Origin: Hemicordylus capensis
Lineage: Eukaryota > Chordata > Lepidosauria > Squamata > Cordylidae
DNA length: 64,000 nucleotides
Direction of reading: 5' to 3'
Assembly (NCBI RefSeq): GCF_027244095.1
Contig: NC_069662.1
Span: 14,038,501-14,102,500 of the forward strand
Positions 11,089 to 21,000 of the stretch are shown here, piece by piece. Each line of letters begins with the position of its first letter. The stretch's first letter is position 1. The translations under genes and the position numbers were made by a program. The notes beneath the pieces were generated by a model. It saw only the letters and a list, made by a program, of their open reading frames with translations. It searched no databases and was not told the origin of the DNA.

Positions 11089-12890
11089 GTGCCGGCTGCC
11101 TCCATTCCGTTCAGTTGCTCCACAGCTTGGCACCCACCCAACACCCTGTACTCAGTGAAGGATAGCCGGTAGCCTGTTGGGGCCAAGTAGGAAATTTTTG
11201 GGTGGCACCAGATTGGCACAAGGCATGGCCTTTTTTGGCCTACTTCTCACTGAGTCCTTTGGCTTTCAGTCATAGGTTGGCACTGAAGGAACCGTTCACT
11301 TCCCAGGAGAGTGCTGGTGTTGGGTAGGTAGATTGAATAACAGTTTTCGGCTGGAGGCCAATTTGGGGTGGGAGCAGGGCCAGATTAAGCTAATGTAGGG
11401 CCTGTAACATATGTCATAAAGGGGTCCCAAATTTTTAAAATGCACATAAATTTAAAAACATAAATTATTTACTTGCTTAGTAAAGTCATTCAATTTTTTC
11501 ATTTGCTATACATACCATAGGATAGCCAAGGCAATGTTAAGAATTGCTGCCAGGGCTGGACTGGGGACACTAAGATGGCGGTGGAATTTATGCGGAGAGG
11601 GTGCCAGGTTTTGAGCAGAATGGCTACTTAAGGGTGGGAGTATTCATTGCTGCCGAGTACAGCGTGGCACAGTCAACATGGAGACCAGGGTTCCCTTGAA
11701 GATGTACACATGTGCATGTGCTCACATGGTTTTTGATGTATGCTCAGTTAATTTTAGATCCCGCACAGGTTGAATCAGGAAGGCCCCACTCTGAATGCAC
11801 ATGGTGCGTGCACACTGCCTTGAAACTGTCACTCAGAACAAAACTCACGCCACACTCAGATGAAAAAAAATTAGCAAGAACACCGATGGAGACCTGGGCT
11901 CCCAGAAGCGTCGTGTATCAATGGCACATATTGCAAAACGTGCTTGGAGTGCAGAAATGTGAACATGCATGCATACAGATCAGCAATCATGTGCACTGGC
12001 CACAGATTTCACAAGTGTTGAGCACAACACATGGATACATGAATGGCTGCCATTCATTCTAAGCTCTACGACTGCAGTGGGGGAGGAAGGGGCTTAATCT
12101 TTGCAAGGATGAAAGCAGTGACCTCCACCTTTGACCCAGCTTCTGGAGGGGAATATAGTATTTTTGCATGCATGGAGATGTACCTGTCTCCATGGAAATA
12201 CAGCTGCAGCTCGTTCAGACATGTCCTTGTGTGTCTATTCCAGGGGGCCAAGGAACAGCCTTCCAGGGTTTTTGCGGCCCAAAAGGTTGGGAATGGCGGG
12301 GGTGGCAGGCCGGACTGCGGGCACTCAGAGGACGGGGGAATGTTTGTGGGGAGGGTGCTGGGTTTTGAGCACAATGGGTAATTAAGGGTGGGAATTGGGG
12401 CACAGGGGCACCCCGCAGGGTGTGGCGCACCGGAAATATGCCCTGTTGCTAGGAGATCCCCTGTATTTGTAAAGGGGAATCCAGCTTGCTGGATTCCCAT
12501 TTACAAGTATACCCCCCACCAAGCAAGCCTGTGAGCCAGTTCCATGAATTGGGGGTGGTCCAGTTCTAAATCAGACTGGCACCCTCCCTCATACACCTTA
12601 TGAGGACTGGCCTGGTTCATCCTCGGACCACCCCAACAGGACTGGCTCTGTCTGAGCTAGTTCGCACAACCCTATTTCTCTCCCTACTTTGTCTACACTA
12701 AGCCAGAAGCAAAGCCTGCTTGGAGTCTGCCGTTCCCCAAATCTCATCCTTCCCTAACTTCTCTGAATGTCCGGTGCACCATTATGGAATATTTCATCCC
12801 ACTAATTCTTCTACTCTCTTTTCTTTCTAAAGAACAAAGCAAGAGGGCAAGCAAACAAAGAAAGGGGAAAGGACAAGTTAAGTTAGTTAG
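11089..12890. repeat. Inter-unit spacer module, copy B (tandem duplicate)
   Basis: At 11089 the text jumps from CATGCTCCTTCCTT back to GGGTGCCGGCTGCC, the start of the same module seen at about 5197. Copy B lacks the L1 and reads straight through the L1 target (CAGGAGAGTGCTGGTGTTGGGTAGG, 11303-11327). After 12190 it differs from copy A and follows the spacers at 27620-28300 and 48905-49560. A palindrome, GGGAATCCAGC TT GCTGGATTCCC, lies at about 12475-12498. Confidence 0.65.
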
Positions 12891-12894
12891 GGCT

Positions 12895-13147
12895 AGTCTT
12901 TTATAGGGTTCAATTTCTGGCTATACCCCTACTAAATGTGCAAAGAGGCACCTTTTAACGTGGTGCATCTCTTTATTTAGCAGCCCCTATCCACCCTCAG
13001 CACAGTAGCTCCAGTGACTCTTGCTGGTGTCTGTCTTATGTTTCTTTTAAGATTGTGAGCCCTTTGGGGACAGGGAGCCATTTTATTTATTTATTATTTT
13101 TCTGTGTAAACAGTCCTGAGCCATTTTTGGAAGGGTGGTATAGAAAA
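12895..13147 (+). mobile_element. SINE-like repeat with L2/Deu-type tail
   Basis: It carries the motifs TTTATAGGGTTCAATTTCTGG, GTGCAAAGAGGCACC, CTGGTGTCTGTCTTATG, TTGTGAGCCCTTTGGGGACAGGG and a TGTAAACxGTCCTGAGCC...GGTATAGAAAATGAATG tail. The same family occurs at 16790-17050, 33475-33745 and 53280-53710 in plus orientation, and at 18090-18330 and 34704-34930 in minus orientation. I do not know its family name. Confidence 0.7.
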
Positions 13148-13198
13148 TGAATGAATGAATGAATGAATGAATGAACGAATGAATGAACGAATGAATGT
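13148..13198. repeat. (AATG)n microsatellite
   Basis: About twelve ATGA units (gaatgaatg..., with a few C changes) form the tail of the adjacent SINE-like repeat. Confidence 0.9.
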
Positions 13199-14313
13199 AA
13201 TGTATTTGTTTTACTAATTTACTTTCATTCTCTTTTAATAAATTTGAATTTGTTCACTGAAACCTTGTTTTGTCCCTTTGTTTTGTTATTAGTTCCATGT
13301 CTACCACAGAGGGATAGACATTACAGTAGCAGCCCTAGGCCCGCATCTTGTAACCGTGGTTTCTGCCATAACACAGGTCCGGATGATCAAAGACAGCAAG
13401 GTTACTGAACATGAACAAAGGTTCTGCACTATGTCTGAATCCTGAAATTATTATTTTATTTTTACAAACTTGGGTAGATTTTTTCTGGACCATGAATCCA
13501 TTTATATACCACATCTTTGCAGTGGAGCCTAGAAACATTTTCATTCACTGGTTTATTTTCTTTCTGGGGGATTGACATCTAATAGTCAATTAAGCCCTGC
13601 TTTGGGCCATTTTGAGGGAAGACCTTGCTGATGAATGCTAGGATACCCCATGGAAGTGGAAGAAGGGGAATGTTCTGCCTGACATTTTAGAAGATAGGTC
13701 ACTTTGCCTATGTAGGACACATTGGCGATCTGTACCCACTCATAATAAAATCAATGAAATATATATAAATAAAATATAATAAAATAAATCATCTGGACGC
13801 ATTGACCAGATGCCTCTTACTGCATGTTTCCCTTTCTTCTCACTCAAAGCAAGGCCCAATGACCAGCAGGCACTTGGGTCCACAAAGTGTTAACTGAATC
13901 CTGTTATTGCCTGCTAAACAACAAATATTGTTTAGGAGGGAATAAGAAATGTTCTCGTGGATTGTATAGGGACCAGAGGACAGCAGGGAAAGTGTCAATC
14001 CACCCTGTAATTATCAAAATCACTATTATTCAGTTCTGCTTCTTGTGGAAGCCCCATGGCTAGCTAGAGGTCATTTAATGATAAGATCGGTTAATTATAA
14101 CTCAGTAGCTCATACTAGGACACATTCACTCAGTGTTTTAAGGATTTTAAAGTGCCAGTGTGTGCCCTAGAACTCAGAAGACGTTAACATGAAACAAACA
14201 AGGCTCTGTCAAATGGAATTTCTGTGTTGGTAAAGTTCTTTGTGGGTAGCCTTCTCTAGCTGACAAAGCAAGTGTACAGCTGGGGTGAGATTCAAAATTT
14301 GCAGGAGCTCAGA
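13199..14313 (+). promoter_or_regulatory. Conserved upstream region of unit 1
   Basis: About 1.1 kb before the start codon is shared with 28341-29458 and 49621-50763. It contains an AT-rich block with TTTTAATAAATTTGAATTTG, a stretch ending TCCGGATGATCAAAGACAGC, and ATTATAACTCAGTAGC about 210 bp before the ATG. Position and conservation make it the likely promoter region, but I see no decisive TATA box or initiator. Confidence 0.4.
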
Positions 14314-14507
14314 ATGGTTCGGTTACTACCATTCCTCCTATATCTGCCTACTATTTTCAGCAGGCAAAGACATCTGCGCAGAATTCAGCACAATTCCAAG
14401 ACAGGTTCCAGAGAAGACATTACCATTGGGGAATTTGTATCCTTCTTACAGGGTGGTGTGCTTCTATTCAACTTTACTGTACCACCAGACAGATCCACAA
14501 CAGGATA
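14314..14507 (+). CDS. V2R unit 1 exon 1 (signal peptide)
   Basis: The ATG at 14314 opens [12 protein letters not shown], a basic-hydrophobic signal peptide. The frame [16 protein letters not shown] aligns with the GDLLIGGIVS region of other V2Rs. The donor is GTGAGT at 14508, in phase 2. A 12-bp in-frame deletion relative to units 2 and 3 removes four residues after FSR, and the CK of the other units is RR here. An in-frame GTG at 14272 is not needed as a start. Confidence 0.8.
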
Positions 14508-17500
14508 GTGAGTATTGCATCTTTTGTTTTAATGGTTGTATTGGGTCTTTTAAGTAGGGTTGATCTAATGTATGCCTATCTGGTTTAAATTATTCTAGTG
14601 GAGATTCATTATCAATGGCAGCTTCTGATATGCCTCACATGGAGGCTGCAGCATCAAAAGTCACAACAGTCTCAGGAAGCCAGTTCCAGCTGACAGTTGG
14701 TCAGGAGTCATATTTTCAAATTTCCAGTTTTAAATAGCTTTTCTCTATTTTGGTTAGAAGTGGGACAATCATCCTCTACTCCTGCTTCCCCTGAGTGGAG
14801 GATGTCTTTGAAGCTCTATTAGATAGACAGTCAAAACCTCTGAAAGGACATTTAGCAGCACAGGTATAGCTCAACCTTGCCTGGAAAAAGAAACTGGCAG
14901 GCATACAGAACAAGGATGCAGAGGGTCATGGAGAAAGCAGCTAAATAGAACTGGTGCAGTAGGGAAGCAGCAATTTATGAGACCCTTCCCTTCCCCAGGA
15001 AGCCCTCTGGGCCACCTGAAAATCTGCACAGCCCTCAGGGAGATATTTTCTGGTGGAACACCTGAAGAGAGGGCTTTTGGGGGAAGGGGAATGTGCAGAA
15101 AATGGCTGCTTCCCTGCTGAGCACGTGCAGTTAGTTAGGAAGTTCTGTTAGATGACTTTCTTGCTGCACCACCAAATCCTTTCTCTCTATGTCAGCAACA
15201 TTACCTGCTGTTTGGGCAAAACCTTTGTGGTTGTCCGTGCTCTGGAGATAGCATTTGTGCTAATGTCATAGGTGTTCAGCTGTGTATGCAGGGAATAGGG
15301 GACAGAGAGGACCTCAGTCAGGTCTGTCATAATGCTCCCTCTCTCCCCTGCCAAGCAGTTATTATGCTGGTGTATGGTGGAGGGGTGGAGGTTTGCATCT
15401 GGACAGACAATGGATAATACCCACTTTATTCCTCTCCAATGGTTCTTTCCAGATCATGACTCTACTCCTGCCTCCCCTGAGTGGAGGCTGTCTTTGAAGC
15501 TCTATTAGATAGAGAGTCAAAACCTCTGAAAGGAAAATCAGACACACCAATTCTCAGCAGGAATATTGATTGGTATTGCTACATCTTTCACATTAACCTA
15601 TGGTCTTAGGAACTCACCCTCATATTGTCCAAATGGAGAGGATGCCACTTTTTCTTTATTAAGGGCAGTGGCATCTCTAAGACCTCCTTTGTCATACAGC
15701 TATATGACAAATGGCGATAGTGGGGTTAAGATCAGTGGTAGAGCATCTTTTTTGCATGCAGTGGGTCCCAGGTTCAATCCATGACACCTCCAGGTAGGGC
15801 TGGGAAAGACGCCAGCCTGGAACTTTGGATAGCCAACACCAGTCAATGTGGACACTACTGAGCAATAGTCTGACTCGGATTAGAGCAGTTTCCTATATCC
15901 CTAGGAATTCATGAAGGGGAGCTTTCTCCCAAAGGCTGCATATCAACAATGGGGAAAGATGTACTGGCTGCATATCTGTATGTCAGAAAAAATATACAGC
16001 TGGTCTTAAAGTCATTCAACTATGTTTGCTTGTTTAACACATTTGTATTCTGACCCAAATGCAAGTCTCTGGGCGGTTTACAACAAAACAATAAAAACAA
16101 CCAATAAAAAGATTAAAACATTTCATCCATTAAAATTTAAAATGTTAAAACTATTAAAAACACAATCAACCTATTATATGTTGTCTTCCATACTTGCAAG
16201 CAGAATAAATAGAAATGCAATAGACTTGTTTTGCTGATCTATGCATGTAAAACTACATTAAAATCTCTTTGCAGTTTAATGCCTAAAAATTACCAGCATG
16301 TTCTTGCCTTCATCTTTGCAATTCAAGAGATCAACAGGAATGACCATCTCTTACCCAATATCACACTGGGATTTGAAATCTATGACAATGTTTTCAATCC
16401 GCTGAGAGCCGTTGGGAACACTCTGCAGTTCCTGTTCACAGGGCAGGGGAATCCTTTGAATTACAACTGTGACGGGAAGCAGCAGCTAGTCCTTGCCATT
16501 GGTGGGCTCACCTCCCCAAATTCCATGCAGATGGCCAGTGTCTTCAATACCTACAAGATCCCACAGGTATGTCTGTTCCTACAGAGGAGTAGCTGTAGTC
16601 ATTCAGAAATGGCTACGTTCCTGAGGTAGCTCAGTTTGGAAGCAGCTTTTGAGAAGACAAGGCTTCTTTGTCTGGAGGAGGAAAACGTCTGTTTTCTTTC
16701 CTAAAGAAGAAAGCAAGAGGGCAAGCAAACCAACCAACAAGGGGGAAAGGAGAAGGTAAGTTTGTTAGGGTTAGTCTTTTATAGGGTTTAATTTCTGGCT
16801 GTACCCCTACTAATTGTGCAAAGAGGCACCTTTTTGATGTGGTGATTCTCTTTATTTAGCAGAGGGAGAGTAACTGGCCTGATCCAACGACAGCACAGTA
16901 TCTTCAATGACTATTGCTGGTGTCTATATTTCTTTTTAGATTGTGAGCCCTTCAGGGACAGGGATTCATCTTATTTATTTATTATTTCTCTATGTAAACC
17001 ACTCTGGATACTTTTGCTGAGAAGTGTTATATAGATATTTGTTGTTGTTGACTGGCTAGGGGTTCATTTTTGACAGGGCAGTTTCAATTTCAGTTTCAGT
17101 TGTGCCTAGAGAGAAAATGGGTGGGGATTAGCTACCGCTATGCTCTGAATGTGGCTCTTTTTGGAAGACACACTTGAGAACACAATGCTGAGACAAGGGC
17201 AGTTTTTCTTTTTGGAGATCTGTGAGCAGGAGTTTGGTAACAGACATCAAATGAGTTTTGTGAGGGGTTTAGTAGGGAAGTTGCATGTGGGTCCAGAAGT
17301 GGTCTCCCTTTATCAGAAACAAGACATCAAGCATGAAAAAGTGAGTACTGCCCCACTTTTGTAACTTTCCTGGAGCAAGCGCTTGATACCTTTAATTAGA
17401 TGATGATTGCAGCTTAGACCAATCTGTGAAGGAAACAATCTCTATGTCTGCATTCACACAGAACATGAAGCCGGAGGTGAAGTGACCTCCAGTTTCAAAA

Positions 17501-18007
17501 ACCGTATGTCTGAATGTGGACAACCACAGTTTCAACAGAAAATGAAGTTGCGGTTTTCCTCCTCTGAGAGTGATTTGCACTTTTGGTTTGTAATGAGGAC
17601 CACGACCTGGACAGTTCCACCTGAGGACTTGGAACCACAGTTCCAAACCACAGTTTGTTATATGCAAATTCAGCCACTATATTCTAAATTCTAAATAACC
17701 AATAAAACCAGTTATGAAGCAAGAATGCCCGCTGAAGAGGGGGTGCCCCCCAGAGTGTGACTATCTGCCTGAGGTACAGAAGTTGTGGGTGTGCGTTCGG
17801 TGCAAAGAGCTCCTGGCTCAGGTAACAAGTTCAAAGAGCTCCTGGCTCTCAGGTAACAAGTGCATTCTCTTGAAGCCAAGATGGCGGACCTGGAGAAGCT
17901 CAGGAAAGCAGAGAGGTTTCTGAATGAGACCCTCAGGAATGTGATAGAGGCATCCTATTCCCATGCTGACAGCTCCTCTGCTCTCATAGATGATGATGAT
18001 GATGATA

Positions 18008-18049
<42 letters not shown>

Positions 18050-21000
18050 TTGGTGATGATGGTGATGATGGTGATGATGATGATGATTAATTCAATTTCT
18101 ATACCGCCCTTCCAAAAATGGTTCAGGGCAGTTTACACAGAGAAATAATAAATAAATAAGATGGCTCCCTGTCCCCAAAGGGCTCAGATTCTAAAAAAAT
18201 AAATGAGATAGAAACCAGCAACAGTCACTGGACGTACTGTGCTGGGGGTGGATAGGGCCAGTTACTCTCCCCCTGCTAAATAAACAGAATCACCACAGTG
18301 AAAGGTGCCTCTTTGCCCAGTTAGTGGGGATGAAGATCTTAGGGATGCAGGGCATCAGTCTGAAGAAGTGAGGACTCCTCTCTTAGAAGGGACACCTTCC
18401 TTGGGTAATGCTCCCAAATCCTCTCACACATAGGATACTCCTCCGGGGATTGGGGACCTCCTAGTAGTGGGCAATTTGATAATTAGGAACTGGGGAAGGG
18501 GAAGAAGAGTGCAACAAAGATGATCAGGGGCATGGTGCACCTTTCTTATAAGGTAAGTCTACAGTGTCTGGGGCTTTTTAGTTTGGAAAAGGAGTGGCTA
18601 TGGGGAGACATGATGGACGTTTATAAAATTATGCATGGAAAAGAGAGAGTTGACAGAGAGAAATCTTTCTCCCTCTCTAACAAATCTCATGGGTCTGAAG
18701 GCCAGGTAAAATAGGACCAACTAAAGGAAGTCATTTTTCACAAAGCAGAAAATTAATCTATGGAATTCTCTGCTTTGGGATGTGGCAAATATAGAAACCC
18801 CCCACCCAAAAGGCATGCCCTCACCTCTTGCCAGTTGGCTTCTCAGAGGCATCTGGTAGGCCACTGTGTGAAACAGCAAGGCTGTTTTTATGTTCCTGAA
18901 TGGAAAGGTTTTCATCCCCTTCTAAGTTCTTAGAGTGTTTTCTCAAAAAATTAAGGAATAATTACTCAGTCCACTGTGCAATGTCTTGTTTTCAATACAT
19001 TATTATTGTCATTTTCTTTCAATACTACAGCCACAACTCCCCTGAACACATTTTCTTTCAAACTGTGTTTCAACCTTGCCCCAGCTTTCACTTTCAAGTA
19101 GGAATAGTCTTTAATCTTTCTTCATCCTGTTTAGAATCCTATCCCAGTATAAGACTCAATGGTACCAGTAGTTCCTACTCAAAAAAGAAGTATTGTCTTA
19201 TCTGTAATATTTGATGGAAGCTGAAATTTAGTGAATTGAAGAAGAAATACCTTGATCAAGAACAAAGGGATGTCCTTTTAATACTGTTTTTAAAAAACAA
19301 AAAACAATCCCCCCCCCCTTTTAGCTGAGTTATGGATCTTTTGACCCTGTGCTAAGTGATCAAACCCGGTTCCCTTTTTTCTTCCGGATGGTTCCAAGTG
19401 AAGACCTTCAATATATCGGGATTATTTTTCTGCTGAAGCATTTCAAGTGGAATTGGATCGGTCTGCTCACATCAGATGATGACAGTGGAGAAACATTTCT
19501 TCAAAATATGAGACCAAGACTTCTCCACAGCAATATTTGTATTGCTTTGGCACAATCCATTCCAAAAGTAACGAGTCGCACATTAAATACACACACTAAA
19601 AAAATGCTGTTGGAAATAGCTAATGCTGTCTGGAAGGAAGCAAAGATGAATGTGGTTCTTGTCTATGGGGATATTCATTCTGTGGAGGGTTTACGAATAA
19701 TCTTCGAATACTGCGAATTTGATCTTAAGCTTCCATTGGAGAGAGTGTGGCTCATAACTGCTCAGTGGGATTGCACAACTCTTTCTTCATGGAATAAATT
19801 CACAGGGAAATCCTTAAATGGTTCTTTGTCATTCACACTTCACAGAAAAGTGGTTCCAGGATTTCAGGACTTTCTTGAGAACATAACGCCATACCAGTCT
19901 ATGATATATTTCATCCATCAGTTCTGGATGTTTGCATTTTTCTGTTCACTCCCAAAGCATGGCTTATATGTTCCAAATCATGACAACTGCACTGGGGAGG
20001 AGAAACTGGGGAGCCTCCCTGAATCTGTGCTTGAAATGGGCATGTCTGGGCAGAGCTATAACATCTACAATGCTGTTTATGCTGTAGCACATGCTCTCCA
20101 TACTATTTATTCTTCGAAAACTAAACAGAAGGAAATTGAGAAACTCGGGGGAAAGAGTCTTCTGTTACGGCCTGTATGTATTTCCTCCTCCTTGTTTGCA
20201 TTTCACTTCTCATTGCATTAGTTCATAACTCATAATAGCAGTTCTGTGATATAATGTCTGATTGTGGCATGCAGTTCCTGACATCCTGACTAACAAAGCA
20301 CTGGTGAAGCAGTGTGAGGTAGCTTAGGCTGAGAGAGAAGGAACTCACTCAGAATCACACAGAATCAACCATGAACTTCATGGCTAAATGGAGGTTTGAA
20401 TCTGAATTTGGGAAATTCAATTGGAAATTGAATCAAATTGCCCTTTTATGGGGTGACACAATTATTATGCTTTTCAAAAAAAAAATTTTCAGGAAGAAAA
20501 CCTTATATCAAACATCTTGTAAATGTTTATTCAATATTCAGTATTGTTTGATGTTTTAATTTATATGTGAATATTCACTGCTGTAAGATCCTTTAATATT
20601 CTTCAACAGATATTGCTATTGCCTCCAGTGGCTTGCTACCAATATAAACATGCTTAAAGGTATATTCCTGATAGGTATATAGTATATCTTCTCAGTGACA
20701 TCTTCCAGTTGGTGATCAAGGGATTTGTGGTTAAAGTGATAATGTTAATGAAATTTTCCACAATTTAGCCCAGGGTGTGAACTTTTTCTCCTCCCAATTA
20801 GCTTCATGCTTTTCTGAGCAATATCCATTTCAACAATAGTGCTGGGGAAGAAATCTTTTTTGATGAGGAAGGGAGCCTGCCATCAGGATACGATATCATC
20901 AACTTGGTCACATTCCCCAATGACACCTTCCAGAAAGTCCAAAATGGAAGGATGGATCCCCTCGCTCGTGAAGGAAAATGGTTCACCATGGATGGAAGTG

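Larger units (their letters stand above)
17700..18890 (+). mobile_element. CR1 LINE fragment, ORF1 and ORF2 tail, interrupted (unit 1)
   Basis: 17714-17990 encodes part of a CR1 ORF1-type protein: cysteine pairs near [23 protein letters not shown], then a coiled stretch [25 protein letters not shown]. After a (GAT)n tract and a reversed SINE the CR1 resumes at about 18331. From 18510 it encodes the ORF2 C-terminus ([37 protein letters not shown]). The middle of the element is missing. It is a dead fragment. Confidence 0.75.

Noticed and set aside
10109-12500. Several 60-140 residue open frames in the spacer
   Set aside because: Paralogous spacers break them with indels and none has a recognisable domain.
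13148-13198. CRISPR-like short repeats
   Set aside because: Simple (AATG)n without spacers at the tail of a SINE-like repeat.
14285-14557. Alternative frame over exon 1 of unit 1 that is also open
   Set aside because: The frame from 14314 has a signal peptide, keeps frame through a 12-bp indel across units, and joins exon 2 in the correct phase; the other frame does not.
17860-18090. Acidic poly-Asp protein
   Set aside because: The frame is a GAT microsatellite at a CR1-SINE border, different in length in unit 2 and absent in unit 3.
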